A stretch of DNA of 64,000 nt, taken from contig NW_019211456.1 in assembly GCF_002443255.2 (NCBI RefSeq), positions 44,890,791-44,954,790 on the forward strand, read 5' to 3'. Every line of letters starts with the position of its first letter. Positions within the stretch are counted from its first letter, which is position 1. The translations under genes were made by a program, and so were the position numbers. Below, piece after piece: positions 13,227 through 26,888 of this stretch. The notes under the pieces are model-generated. The model worked only from the letters and a program-made list of their open reading frames with translations, was not told the DNA's origin and made no database searches. This DNA is from Varroa destructor. Lineage: Eukaryota > Arthropoda > Arachnida > Mesostigmata > Varroidae.

Positions 13227-16200
13227 TTGAAAGGTCTGAACGACGCCATGGAGTACTCCTCCAGGCTTTGCTTGTTTTCAGCCGACCATCGATTCCATGC
13301 GAAGATGAGCGGTTTTCTGCATCACATTGGAGAAGGTTGTAAAGAACAGGTTATGCTAGTAGGTATTGTTATGTTCTATTATTTATCGTTGTTTATTCGT
13401 TCGAGACACGTTTAGTATTTATACGTTATTGTATTATATCTATTAATATGTACACAGGTTTGTTATGATTTAGTGCATGTTTTCTGAAAAAAAACCTCTG
13501 GAAAAGTTGCGGTCAGGTGTATTCTGCTAGACCATTTTCTTGTTTTATCCATCCTTATTTATTGCCTCTCTATGTCATAAATAACAACATTCTTCAACGT
13601 TTACATCCTTTACGAACTTCGATTGTAACTTGTCTGTAATGTGTCCGGTTATAGGAACTACGTATCTTCTAAGCAACGTGTACAGATCATATAGTTAGTA
13701 TCAGTTATTCTATAAAAGCAAATATGCAAAACGTTATTTAAGTACCGTTATCTAAACTAGACGGAACAGTAGAGCTTTTCTTTTCGGAAAAGAGCTGTAC
13801 TTCATGGTGCATTAAATAAAGAAATCGAGTTGTAGAATTGTAAATCAGTCGAACTTTACCATTGTATACAATATATTTACCTTAGCTTTCGACAATATTA
13901 AGAAGCTGTTAGTATACCTGTATTTTTTGTGTGTACTATCCGATGTTCCAGGTTCGATCAGTCTTACAGATGTACACGTGAATATATTTGTAAACATATC
14001 CATCAAGATGCATTCATCCATTGACAGATTGCGGTTTGTGACAATTCATGCGGAATACTACGCTCGACGGAAGCTCTTGCGGACGGGCGTCCCTCCATTC
14101 CTCGTTCACTCAATACAGCATCTTAGTTATTTGACTGATTGCAGCCTTGACTGACCAAGGCCACTGATGAAAGGCTGTCTCGCCTGCGGTAGCAGCAATA
14201 AGGTAGTAAACTAGGACATCAAGGCGTGTTCCTTATCGCCTTAGCACACGAATGACAGTGTTATAGTAGCTTTGAGTCGCTTGTGACGTCCGCCGCAAGC
14301 ATCTGCGGTCGCGGTGTGCATCCAGTAATACGGTCCAGTCGTAGGCAAGGACCGCCTTAATGGTGTACGCCACGCAAGGGCACAAAGAAGGAGGTTTCAA
14401 AGCTTAGGGTAATCCCCGTGGTTGGCTGGCTCACGAAGCAGAGCGGCCACGGCTTTAGTGGCCAATGTGTAGCGAATAGTGGCATTTAATTTCCGACTCA
14501 ATGGCCTTTTGGCCATGTCTCCCGAATGCTCCCGTTGAACTCAACCGTGCCTCTTTCGTAAGAACGAAACAACTGGAGTTGTGGTCTAAATGAGGCAACA
14601 GACAATCAGCACCACGAACGCTGCGCACCGTCTTTCGCAATTACTGCGATTACATCTACTATTCTCATTCCACTACCTGTACTATTCTTCTGTTATTCCT
14701 ACAATTATGTCTTGCTATAACCGATCTAACTATTTTCAGCGGGCTTTGTGGCACGTCACATAAGACGCCATGCACTTCCATGTAGACCCAGCTGAAAAAT
14801 GTATACTCGACAGGGAACATTTTTGCCTCTCTAATTAGAGCCGCCGACGACCATGCCCGCTTTATTTGCTGCGACAAAGGTACGACGGCAGATACCGCTA
14901 AATGAGATATTCTCGAACGAGCATAATAGCCCGTGCGCCGTTGTCCAGTAGCCGATTATAGGTCAATTATAAGTGCAACAAAAATAAACGTTTTGGCGGC
15001 CATTCTACCAGCTCTCGGTGGAGATATCTGTGTGATGGATCAGTAAACAAAATTGTCGCGGCCGACATAAAACGTATTAGGTTACATAGCTCTTTAGGCT
15101 TTCCATTAATCATTTCCGGAACGGAGGGAATTTTTTGTTATAATATATACAATCATATAAATAAATGATAGCAAATAAGACATGCATGAATTACCGGCAA
15201 GTCTTTACTTTTAGAATTATTAGTTAACGGAGTAGAGAGAAACGCACTTTCTCGGCTTTCCTTTACGACGCGGCATGCGTTGCAGCCACGTACAAACTCA
15301 CGTGTTCTAGTCTATATCTTCGGCAGGAAAATGGCACGCTATCAGTCAGCATACGATTCTACTTATGTTTGGATTCTGTACAGGTGTAAACGTCAAGGCT
15401 TCAGCTAATTTTGTTAGGACGGGTCGTCGTCACCTCGGACTTGTTCGATATAATGTGTTTTCATTGAAGGTGAGCCCATTGACGTTTCATCCTCCCCACA
15501 AAACTCATATTACCGCCGCCCACTGATAGCTGGTTAGTTGATAACCATGAACTGATACACTAACAGTAGCCTTACTATGCTAATTTCATAACATGCGAAC
15601 CTCGCGCATCGATATACTTTCTTTCAATCAAAAACGGCAAGTTCCGGAAGCAAGTGTCAGACTCCTCCGACATATAAGCGGGCTCGCTCGAAATATCTCG
15701 ATTCTAGCCAATGTGATAAAGTTAAAGAAAATAGCCTATCTCGCAATTTTTCGAACGTTTGCGAGAAACGCACTGAGTTTAAGCTTGACTTCCGCCATAT
15801 CCAGCAGCGGTTTCTTAAAGAATACAAACCGTTTAAATGTCTACCCGTTCCTGCCGTGCTGAGAAAGGAACTCTTCTGGCGAACCGATTTCCTCCAGGGA
15901 AATACGTTCGCTTCCCGATGTTGTCCAGTGGTCATTTCCGCTTTTTGTGAGCCACTCGTTTTTCCTAATCTATCGGTTAGGCTTTCTTTCTTACCACCCG
16001 CTCTGATTTTATACAGCTGCAGGCATGTGTTTGTTCGTGGATTACCATTATATTTTTTTTTTACAATGTACCAGAACTGCAAGACCGGACATATTTTGTC
16101 AGGTTTCGAATTCACACTAAGTTAAATTATTTTTTTATATTTTAACGTACCAACGACATTTATCGTTTCCGTTGCATCAGCAATTGCGGTTGAAAAACTT

Positions 16201-17714
16201 CATACTTTCAAATGAGATGTGCCTTATTATTATGAGAATTATTTCAAACCATTTTCATTGATTTCATAGTTTATTGTTTAAGCCATAAACTAAGGAAATT
16301 GATAAAAGTTGAAGGTCCCATTGTACCGGTCGCCACTGACAGCTCAACTCATATCTCATATTTACTGAGGCACATTTCGTTTTTTGAGTGTACAAAGAAA
16401 CTTCATGCTACTTTTTTAAGGAATAGACTACGACTTTAGAATCCGGCTAGTGAGGTGTGATGGCCGTAATGCGCAGATAGCATCCGTAATTTCAGCATTT
16501 TTCCGATACACTGACTAGGAGCGTTAGACGTACGTATGGCTCAAAAGTGCTACGCATCGATTGAATTTCTAACGCACTGATGTGGATATCATTTATATGA
16601 GTAAAATGTTATTGCCTAAGATCGCACGGAAGATTACTAAAAGTAGTCATTTTATGATCGATTCAACGTTATTGATTATCCTACAGATCGGCTTGGACGA
16701 ATAAATCTCCAGCTGTGAGATCGTAGACTCTTACCGTCGTCTGTGTATCTTGCTAATGTCTTTAATACACCGGTTTTTGAGCCCTCATAAGCGTATTGAG
16801 TCAGCTTTGTTTTCTCGTGCACGATATGCAAGACTAGATTCGATTACGTGTATGGTTAAACTGTTCGTTAGCTGGGTATGTCTAGATATCTGGTTTACTC
16901 GATGCTATGCTAGTTCGCCTAGGACAGGGCCTCGAAATGTCTTGAAGGACACGCATCACATTTCTCCAATATTATGATTGTAGTCTGTCGGGCTTACTAG
17001 TTGTTTGCTCTATTTGAGAAAATGTTATACGAGTAGTCTAACAGAAATAAAAATTAGATATTTCTACTTGATCTGTGTAAGTTTTTATCACCATTTTTCT
17101 CCTTCGGTCATTCACACACACCGATTCGTTTTTGTCACGCTCACCTATTGATCACTTGTAGATTGAGATTAAATAAAATATGTAGGCGAACAGAGGGACG
17201 AAACACCCACGCTGGACGAGGTATTCTCGCTTCAAGAACAGGGATATCCTCCTCGACCTTTAGCCACCTTTTTTCTTTGTACGGTTGCCCTCATTGAGCC
17301 CGTCATGAAGCCTCGAAGACTCACGCCGCTCTAACATGTCTGGATATATATGAATGTGTATACGCTTTTCAAAACTAGCTCGAAGCACTTCATCATCACT
17401 TACTTCATTACTTGGCTGTCTCACGCTCACTGCCGGTGCTCGCCGCCGTTGACGAGTTCGAAAAAAATAGTCTCACTGCCCTCTACTCCGCCGGCTTGTC
17501 AGTTGCTCCGTTGCTCCGCTAATTCATCGGTGCCTCTGCTGCTGCTACCGCCATCACCGGCGACCGCGTTTTCAGCATGTGGCGCTTTAGTGGTGGTTTT
17601 TATTGGAATAACAGCGAGGTGAGGAGGACGGGGTTACGATAGTATCCAAGGAGAATGGGAGAGAATCGGGAAAAATATTTCGACGTATTGACAACCCACG
17701 ACCCACACCACCCA

Positions 17715-17735
17715 CAGCAGCAGCAACAACAGCAG
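17715..17735 (+). repeat. CAG/CAA-rich triplet tract
   Basis: Imperfect CAG/CAA run that could encode poly-Gln, but no convincing frame extends from it. Confidence 0.8.
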
Positions 17736-17852
17736 AGGCAGACTTTGTAGCCTGAGATTCACTGCTCGCTTCTTATGCTTCGTAACTGCTCCTATTCGCC
17801 GCTAGCAGGGGTGGCCGTGTCGGTGTCGACAAGACCGGTGGGGCAACTGAGT

Positions 17853-17877
17853 GGGCGCGTCCGGGTAGGGTGGGGGG
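17853..17877 (+). promoter_or_regulatory. Canonical G-quadruplex motif
   Basis: Four G tracts (3, 3, 3 and 6 G) with loops of 7, 2 and 1 nt fit the G3+N1-7 rule; a further GGGG lies just upstream at about 17839. It is in a GC-richer patch (17.4-17.9 kb) of unknown role. Confidence 0.6.
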
Positions 17878-19917
17878 TCGGTGTAGATCGCAATAACACT
17901 GGAGTACACACGTTGGGTCTAAGCCGGAGGTTATCTTTCGGCAGACTATTTTAGACTGTTAGGAGTGCATGCATGTAGGGTGTATATAATCTTTGGCCGG
18001 TTGACTGGTTGATCGCTTGAGTAGGATCGAAAACAGCGGTAGGCAGCGCTTCAAAAGGTCAAAATGCATTGCCTTGATATAATCTTGAACTAACTCCGCA
18101 TCCATGATCTCTGCACGCGGCTGTACAAAGCCATCGGTTTTTGATTTCCTGCATTGTTGCATTCTGAGAAAAGAAGAGGAAAAGACCAAAAAAGAGATAA
18201 TAAATATTGGTCGGCTGCACGCTCGATTAACTATTGGCAGGTAAGAAATGAGCAGTTCTCACTTGGATTATTTACCTGAATTATTCAGTGTTGCCAACAC
18301 TGACAGACCTCAAACGCCAGATATCTAAGGGGTTTACTTCGAAGTAGCTTTGATCTTCGAAAAAAGTCTAACCGGGCATTACAGCTGTGCGGTGTATACA
18401 TAGCGTAACTATTTCAAAAGCTCTCCAAGTAGATGATAGAAACAAAGAATATTCGGTTCATTGGACTGAAACATCCATGAAGTCTATTTAAGCAAGAAAA
18501 GAGTTCATTCTAATTTAAATTAGTTCTGCTAATGTCTCTACACTCCTTTGCAAATTCTTTGAGAGTGCGCACTGCACCGTGCTCAAATCTCATTAAATAA
18601 CCAGCATTTTATCTGATTAGAAGTAGCTTGCTCAGGCGTTTCGTCGCTGACACTCTTCGGGGGCTTCGACGTTGAGCCCCAATTACAAAACAGGAGCCGC
18701 CCCTTCATGACCGCTGCACTCGCTTATGCTGGACATTGCTGCCTATATGTGTTGTACACGTGCATGTAGCGACCATGGTAACGATCAACTGCCAACATGA
18801 GCTCGGTTCGGCACTCGTGAATTATAAGGTTCCATAGATGATACAATATTTTCTATATACGAATATAAAGCCCATGCTATTTGTGCTAACCTCTTGAGTT
18901 GGATATTCTTTGCACAGATAGGAGCGTATATACTCGGCACTGCATATCCCCCTATATTTTGGTCTGCTAGCTAGCCTTGATAGGATGTGGCGATGTACTG
19001 AATATGATTAGCGCTTATTAGAGCTGCGCTCTATGTACGCATCGCTGCAATCGCAGTAATCCGCATGCGAAAAGGAGCATCTTCGTTGACTGAACAAAGA
19101 TCTAGTACCATGAAGCTTTCCTAAACAGGGCCGAACATAAAGAATTTCAGGCGGGGCGTGCTAATTTTTCAATCAAGTCGTGTAGCAGTAATACAAACAA
19201 ATCAAGTGATTTTTCATAAGAAAACAGCAGACTTTCTAATAGGTCCGTAAACAGGGCATTTGTTTCTCTGTTCCTCTGTGTCTTCTTAAATGAATGATAT
19301 CAAGCTAACCAGACATCAGAACATCGAAAAACACACTATTGAACGGCCATCTAAGTGCGCTCACTATAAATCCAGAGGTTGGCAGATTGTATATGCCTGT
19401 TGTTAAGGCACATGCGTTGTCTTTCTATAAGTAAGGTCCCGAGATTGATTCTAAATATGCATCTCTAGCATTACCTGTACGGCTGTTTGCATAGAATACA
19501 CGTCAGCTTGAAATCAGGTACGAACCGTAGGACTCCAAGTAAACATAATATTCTCCAAATACGCTTCTCGGTCAGTTTCGAACTGCTAAATAGATCTGTA
19601 GCTTTGAATTAACCAAAAACATCGGGTCAAATAGCGGGTTGAATTTCAGATTCAAACCAGTCCAGTAAGGCTTTGCTCGTTGGCGTTTCCACATATTTAG
19701 ACTAATGTATTTCAGTGAACATCGCGGCCTTTAGCCAGTATCACACTCAGTGAGAATTAAAAAAATTAATTAGGTTAAATACAGTCATCTTTCAATATAT
19801 TTATTCTATTGAAACTTGAAATATATGATAGTTATCTCAAAAATATGACGTATGTATGGGTTTAGATAGAATATTGATGAGGTTAGCGGGCTTTATTATT
19901 CGGACAAATCAAGGTTA

Positions 19918-19978
19918 GGCTTGTAATATCGACAATGAGCGATGAGCCTAGGCTGATCGCTGTCGATGTTACAAAGCC
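19918..19978. ncRNA. Hairpin of about 61 nt, possible miRNA precursor
   Basis: The 5' arm 19918-19934 pairs with 19961-19978 (one G-T wobble on the plus strand, one bulged A); after a 4-nt bulge, AGCGAT (19938-19943) pairs with ATCGCT (19956-19961, sharing one base with the outer stem), and the apex is the palindrome AGCCTAGGCT (19945-19954). The size and the imperfect stem resemble a pre-miRNA. It matches no conserved arthropod miRNA that I can recall, so it may equally be an inverted-repeat scar. Confidence 0.35.
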
Positions 19979-20492
19979 AGTCACGCCATTTGCACATCGT
20001 CCGCTGGTGCGACTTCAGTGTTGAAGCCGAAGTGTTATAAGTTAGCAAACTGTACAACTGAAACTGGCGGATGTAGATCATCTGAACAACAGCAGCCGTA
20101 CGTTGGATTGAGAAGAAGCTTATCAGCATTCTCGTGGGGTGGCGTCTGTGCCTCTCGAGGATTGTCAAGAAGCCTGCCTGTCTAAATAGAACGCAACTTT
20201 GTCGGTACGTCATTCCCGGTCTCGTCCTCATACCTCTGGTGAGATATGTCCCGCCTCAATGTCTCCAATCCGCCCCACCCTATTACAGATATTTGTCGCA
20301 CGACTTCAAACCACGACGTACCCCCCTGTGCCGCCCTATGCGCACTTAGCACAAAATTGAATTGCATCTCGGCAGAGAAAGCTTGATTGTGGGGGCCACA
20401 CTAGCGACAGACACTGAGAGAACAGAAGGGAAAAAGGAACAAGTAAAATAAAACGAAAAGAAAAGAACAAGCAGAATAAGGAAAATTTTCTC

Positions 20493-20509
20493 GTATATAT
20501 ATATATATA
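20493..20509 (+). repeat. (TA)8 microsatellite
   Basis: Alternating TA array. Confidence 0.9.
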
Positions 20510-20619
20510 CCCTGAAATGAATATACGTCACAGGCGAAGCAAGATCCATCACATCGTTCGGAATGCACTGAGGTAACCTGTGTACAATTTCGGATAATTA
20601 TTGTGACTTGAAGTATTGC

Positions 20620-20633
20620 AAAAAAAAAAAAAA
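20620..20633 (+). repeat. A14 tract
   Basis: Homopolymer A run, no recognisable element attached. Confidence 0.9.
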
Positions 20634-20791
20634 CTTAAGCCGCACTAACTTTCCCCCTATTGTCCTAGATTCTAATAATGCCCCTTTGTGATATTATTGT
20701 ACAAATGCTTGACGGTTATTAATATCAATTTAATTATTATTGGCGGAAACAGGCGACTCTGCGATGACGTACTCCGCATTGTAAGAGAAGT

Positions 20792-20827
20792 ACATGCATA
20801 CACATGACGTATAATGTGTATGCATGT
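20792..20827. repeat. Inverted repeat, 14-bp arms
   Basis: Perfect 14-nt arms (20792-20805 and 20814-20827) around an 8-nt loop. The arms are built of CA/TG steps, so slippage could explain them. Confidence 0.9.
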
Positions 20828-21408
20828 GGTGCTCTTTCTCGAATCGATAATACGAATCCCTTTAAACAAGTTCTTGAAGCATAAATTAAGTTGTATAATG
20901 TTCCCGCTTGGTCGTCTTAACGATAACAGTAGTGCAGAGTCATCGAATATTCATTGAAGTGACCTTTCGTCTTTTGTAGCCGTCGCGCAGGGTCCTCTCG
21001 TCCTACCGTTCGAAAGCGTTTGTCATGGATGTTCTATAGCGTCTTCGACCAAACCCAGTATCCTAGACATGTTTTTCGGTGCGCATTTTTCATCTCCTCT
21101 AGTCCCATGAGAGTATCGCAACAGTCCATAAGCACAAATATCTCTCCGGCTGAACTCAAGCGTTTTCCTTTATTGTCTACAAAAACTATCGATACTGTAG
21201 CTGAGCCACTGGGTCACGTTTGGCAAGACATCATCTTTCTTCGAATACTTTATTTCTGGATCTCCCGGTGCACAACAAGTTTCGGCTTAGGCACAGACAC
21301 ATACACATCTGTACATGTTTGTGTTGAAACACCTCTACCGCTTGGCGTACACACGTACCTTTGTCAGTGTGGAACCTCGGCGCACTACGCGTTCTCACTT
21401 GGGTTAGG

Positions 21409-21441
<33 letters not shown>
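21409..21441 (+). repeat. (CAGC)8 tetranucleotide microsatellite
   Basis: Eight CAGC units. They lie inside a 177-codon open frame, where they read as a Pro-Ala-Ser-Gln repeat; the frame is judged spurious. Confidence 0.97.
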
Positions 21442-24400
21442 CCCGCGTAGCTTGCGAATGCACCCTCATCTATTGTTTGCACTGCTATTCCCAAAGCAAC
21501 AAGCAAATGCAGGCCTATTCAAAATAGAAACAGTACAAGTCTCACAAGAATAAAAAGAGAAATATTTATTTTTGTTCAGTTGAGGCAGTGGCTTTTTTTG
21601 AGCAAACTTGTCCTAGGACTCTCGCCGCCGCTAGCTATATTACGCTTGGCAACGAAAGCAAAAGCGTGCGGCGAGGAACGATATTGTGTGAGTCTCTTTG
21701 GTCGGATGCGTGAAAGTGTATAGTTATGTTTGGCCGAACTCTTGTTCAGTGTTACGTGCACGAAGCAAACAAGGCTCACGCCGATCGACGTTCTCATACA
21801 GCAAGGGTTCGACCCGAACGCTAATATACTGCATCGCACACACGCACGCTCACATTACATCAGATCGACCGTTTTCTTCGTTAAATCTGTGGTATAGCGG
21901 TGAAATGGAAAGCAAGAAAGTGAGATGGAAGCCCAATTTCAAAATTTAGCAGCAACAGTCTAATACGTTTACTTTGCTTGCTCCATCTTAATACCGTACG
22001 CTCTGTTCGCACAAACTTAGCCAATCGGACGATGTGGCTGGAACGAATGTACGTACGGTCGCCGCTGATGGGGCGGCCCCTTCCCACAATGACTGCGGTA
22101 CACGAGGGAGTTCCTTCGTTTTATAAGACAATGAGTTGGGTTTCTTCAGGTCGAGGTGGGTCGATCAGACGTACGAAGCAGCGATGAAACCGGAGCGGTC
22201 GTGGTCGTAGCCACTATAGCGAGAAGCACTGACGGCGATTGCTCCTGGGAGTAACGCCTCCATACAAAAGAAATTACCCAGAACTGGGGTCTATTGGAAA
22301 ATAGAATTGGGAGCGAGAAGTTGGGCTGGAGCGAGCAAAGTAAAGTTCAACAGTAGCATCCGAAAAAAAGACGATTAGCCGCTTATGGCTTAGGCATCGT
22401 CTTCACGATAAAACAAGCCGTAAAAAGGCGACGACTGCTGCTTTTTTTCGCTTCCTAAAGCAAAACGAAAATGGGCGCGACATATTTTGGCAGCAAGAAC
22501 CAGACCTGAATCTGAGGCCTAGACTTAAGCCTGAGGCCATTAGACTTAAGTAGAGTTTGTTCTTTCTTCTCCACATCGTTCTTGACGATGTGACAAAAGA
22601 AGCTCAGACGAGACAACCCATTGTGGAATAGGTGGAGACGACCACAGAATAGTTCGCCAGTTGAGCCAAATATCGAGAAATAGCGACCTTGTTGGTACGT
22701 GGCCGCTAATCTACGTACGACAAATCCTATGTGTTACTGGCTGTAGCGAGTCGATGTATATTTTTATACACACTCTGGCAGATGACAAATGACTAAATGG
22801 CAAATAACAATTACTACGATAATTAAATAATATATTGACGACTTTATAAGTTCAACTCGCTATTGCGTATATGGTGGCCCTGTAGTCAATTGAAAAGTGC
22901 TGAGATTTTTAATTTGAAAAATTATATTCCTCGCAAAAGTACGTTCCATTAAAATCGAATTAAACCTGAAAAGTGAACTTCATCGCAGGCAGGCTAATGT
23001 ACAAAGGAAATTATCAGTTGACTCCAACTGGACCCAAGTGCAATGGACCCGGCTGGTGTCGGCTCCTTGTGGTCTGATAAACCCGTTCCAAAGTATTGTA
23101 CATTTTATTCAGTGAAATGATAAAAAAAATGTCATTCTAAAGGATATGATGTTTCACACCACGCTAATGTACTATTACTCGACAAGGAAAATTTGTCGAT
23201 GGTGGAGGTGCGGGAATTAAGGTCCAAGTGACAGCGCTTTTTACTTTTAGGGGCCGAGGTATTCACTTGCAGGTAGTCAAAAGATTCTTTAACTTTGTGC
23301 AGAAAATTTACGGGTATAGTACTTCGATTGTTCAGTTTTAACAAAGTTATCCTCACCAAATTACAAAAATTGTCTAGCTTTTCTATTTTATTCAGTGCTG
23401 AAATTTTGAGGCTGAAGATCTGAAGTGATTGCACTGCATAGCGAAGAAGACAAATCACACAAAGTATTCAAGTGTCTTCAGTGCATGTTCATGCGCCGTA
23501 CGATAGCCTCTAGTGGACTACTAAGAGAAATGGCGGAACAGCGATGGTTGCAAAGATCACTGATGGGCCTGGCACAGTTTGTGGACATTCAGCGGGTTAA
23601 CCCAGTAGCGATGTTGGGAACTTCTGATTGTGAGATGAAAAAACTCGCTTCACAAGACTTAGTCGAATAGAGATACTAGAATATAAGCGGATGAACGCGT
23701 TCAAAAGAAATCAGGCGTCGTCTGGCTAACGTAACCATTTAAACCAGATAATGAAATGCCAAAGCCGACATCGGATAGTGGGTTCGGCCCCCCCCCACGA
23801 ACGAAAATCAATAACACACGTACTGCTGCACGTTATTATCAATATACCAAGTGTATTCCTTATTTTTACAAAACATACTGGTTAGCAATAGCAGAAAATC
23901 TCTTCTACATTGATTCTACCATTCCTACGTTAGATGTTATAAGCTATAAGACAGAAATTTCTAGTTGCCGATTTACAATCATGAGGCATCATAAAAATAA
24001 AGCTGGAAAAAGTGCTTGCAGACCACTGCACTAGAATAGTGTTTCTCGTGTTGCCGTTTGATGATTTGTCCTAAGACAACATTATCTCAATTTACCAATG
24101 TGATAACTTAAGCTACAGTAAGACTGAGATTCTCGTATAATTATCTTCCCCGCATACACGCTTTGCTATTCTATTAATTCGATTGAGTAAAACCAGTTTT
24201 GACGCTAACACGCGAAGTAATATCAAGTTACTATGAATCCTTGAGGTAATCACGTATGATTGAATGCAGTTAGCTATAGGCTGTCCGCTCTATGAGTTCC
24301 CACTGGCAGTCTACCACTGGGAAGGCAGCTGCTTACATCTCTGTGTCAACAACCCGATGCCATTATAGATACAGCTCCCATCAACTGTAGTTTCTCGTAG

Positions 24401-24540
24401 GATAAGGTAACACCAAGTAAAAGATGAATCCAATTCTCAGAGGTCATGCGGGTTTTTTTTGCTAGCTTTTGTAGCTCCGGCACATACAAAATGTACTTCA
24501 CACCATAGTCCTCCAGTAGAGGGCATTGCTTACTTTGTCT

Positions 24541-24561
24541 TATTATTATTATTATTATTAT
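24541..24561 (+). repeat. (TTA/ATT)7 microsatellite
   Basis: Seven TAT/ATT units. One of several short ATT/AAT arrays in the window (also 25847-25861, 30103-30119, 54061-54079 and 62847-62863), a class that often seeds at retroposon tails. Confidence 0.95.
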
Positions 24562-25846
24562 CACTGTTATTATTTACAGAGTAACGAACGATAGAAAAGT
24601 TGTTTTAGTTTTTGTATTGATATATTAGCACTTGTAGCTAATATACAACTACATTCAAGCTTGGCTCTCTCAAGCAACACTGTTACGGGATTTCTGCATT
24701 CGTTCATTCAGCCTGTTACGGGAAAGCGATGAAGTTACTCAATGAGCACAGAGTGTGCAGAATCGTTAATCAGCTTTAACTTTTATCCCATCACGCCTTA
24801 CCACTAGTACTTGCTTGCTTAGCTCGTTTCCCATTACCCAACGCTTTTTGCCTTCCCTCATATTGCCTCCCAGCGCTTCCATCGCTTGTGCTTGATCGAG
24901 AGATCGTTATCTGTTTTCCTGGCCTTTCTCTCTGACTGGTGTTTTATCCGGATGAGCACAGTTGTAAGGCAGGCCAACACGGCGATGGTGAAGGAGGGGG
25001 CCGAAACGGGGTCACAGAAAGGCATTCTGATGAGCCGCAGAGTGGATGGGGACATTGGCGGGAAAGGCAAGCCCACGTTCTCATCTGCTCTTCTTCACGT
25101 CGACCAGTGTGGGCTTGTCGACCACCGTGTAATCGGCTTAAGGACGCCCTTCTGCTACGTCCTGCCAGCCTTGGTGCATCCTAGTCAACCATCTCCCAAA
25201 TTTTTCCCCCTTCAACCGATGAGGGCAGCTCTTTTGGCCAAGAAGTAGACCAGTGTTCCCATACTAGTGATGCTGCTGCGACCGCCAAGCCCGAAGAGCT
25301 TTATTCAGTTGAAAGTCCTGAAGGTTTCTCTCGACGGTCAGAAGGTTTCTCTGCGTACCCAACCTTAGTCCCAACCGTTGCAAACCACATGCTATGGTCT
25401 ACGGCTTTTTGAAGCCAGAGGCAGAGCGCAACAGCGCGCATGCAAGATGAAGCGAATTGCAGTCTGCGAAATTGCGAAGAATTGAAGAAGCAGAACAGGT
25501 GAGAACGATTATCGAAAAACCGAGATCGAATCGCTATGCAATAGAAAAAAAGGCGAAGATTCACGTTTAAATTTTACAGCCGCATTCTGCTCCTTATTTA
25601 AGATTTGTTGTCTCTGTCTGTTTTCTCCTAAGTATCCTTTTTCCGTATATTCGTTCTCTTCTCCCTCCGTGTGTAACTTAAGTATATGTTAAATGATAAG
25701 CATGCCAGTGTGGCACGATAAACGAAAAGCTAATTTCATCTTTGCAGTTAATTTTCCATGATGACTTTCACCATGTATTTTATAAATATGTAATAATTAT
25801 GTCTTAAGTGGCACGGGTATTTATATTCAAATAGACCTGTTATTGC

Positions 25847-25861
25847 ATTATTATTATTATT
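25847..25861 (+). repeat. (ATT)5 microsatellite
   Basis: Five ATT units in AT-rich non-coding sequence. Confidence 0.9.
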
Positions 25862-26867
25862 GTGAGCAAACTAACGTAACGAGGTTTCAACTCGTGCGTA
25901 GCTTGTTCTTCTCTGCAGGACTACATTCATTCTAACGATATCCTATCTCTGGATCAGTGGATTATCTGTAACAAGGTAAAAACGTTTCTTCGCTGCACCT
26001 TTAAACGTGATCCCATGATTCACGGTAAGTTCACAGATGAGAATACGCTTAGTAAGTGACTGCCTAAAGGATTCAGTGAAATTATCACTCCCATTTACGA
26101 TGGCTGCAGCAGAGCTAAACAACTGTGAATGATATGGTATTTTACTCTGCTTACTTTGGGTCATGCGGCCTCCATCCATCTCTTACGCTTGGTCTGCTTC
26201 AGCCTTCACTTATCTTCTGTCAGTCTTCTACATCATGTCCTGAGCAGCCTCGAAACTAGAAGCGGTTTCTGCTCCTACACGCACCCTGGCCTATTCTGCC
26301 TTTCCGCTTTGCCCTTGAACCCTGTCATAGACCCAAATTCGCATAGCTAATCGTTCCAGTGGAAGAAGGCAGTAAATAGATCTTTTGGCATTTTTGCAAT
26401 ACTGATGTCAGACCATAGGAAGGTCTAGCTTGGCAGCAGTTTCAGAGAAGGATAGATAATAAATAAAATGTTTTCTCTCTGCTCGATATTACTGTTATTA
26501 TTATGACTCTGCTCCTTGTTTCAGTCCACAGAAAGAAACAATTGCACCTTTAGAGCTTGCCACTTCTGGTAACAGGGTGATTATAGTAGTACCAAAACAG
26601 GGTTTAGAAGATGGCACTATTAGCACTTATTTAAATTTGCAGCCGGTAGCTTACGACGTCTTCAACAGTATGGCGACACTAACGAGAAGAGGGTCTTTTT
26701 GCCCGACCATTATCGTACTAAAACTTCACTTCAGAACAAGCATTTTGATGAAATGATATCGTATGGTGAATTGAAGAAGCGACGGCATGAACAAGAGCAT
26801 TTACGTCAATTTAGAATCTCTTTCATTCTTAACACTAAAAAAAAACGGCTCATTCAACAGAATTTAC

Positions 26868-26888
26868 AAAAAAAAAAAAAAAAAAAAA
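26868..26888 (+). repeat. A21 tract, possible retroposon tail
   Basis: Twenty-one A residues, the longest A run in the window. About 340 nt upstream have few stops in two frames. It could be the 3' tail of a retroposed copy; no clear target-site duplication was found. Confidence 0.9.

Larger units (their letters stand above)
13227..19917. other. No recognisable gene
   Basis: Mostly AT-rich. GC-richer patches at 14.2-14.6 and 17.3-17.9 kb have short open frames on both strands and a G-quadruplex motif. A 152-codon minus-strand frame (15657-16115) is considered chance. Confidence 0.5.
19979..26867. other. No recognisable gene
   Basis: Inverted repeat at 20792, CAGC array at 21409, ATT arrays at 24541 and 25847. 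GC-richer patches at about 21.6-22.3 and 24.9-25.3 kb lack a convincing frame. Confidence 0.5.

Noticed and set aside
15657..16115. 152-codon open frame on the minus strand
   Set aside because: Opens at GTG, basic and featureless, overlapped by an 89-codon frame on the other strand; consistent with chance.
21020..21553. 177-codon open frame on the plus strand
   Set aside because: It opens at TTG (first ATG at 21029), runs through the CAGC microsatellite, has no recognisable domain and is within the length expected by chance in 64 kb.
22755..22795. LADDK-stop-LNG, resembling a reverse transcriptase ADDTKLY box
   Set aside because: Only four residues match, a stop interrupts them and no other RT box is nearby.
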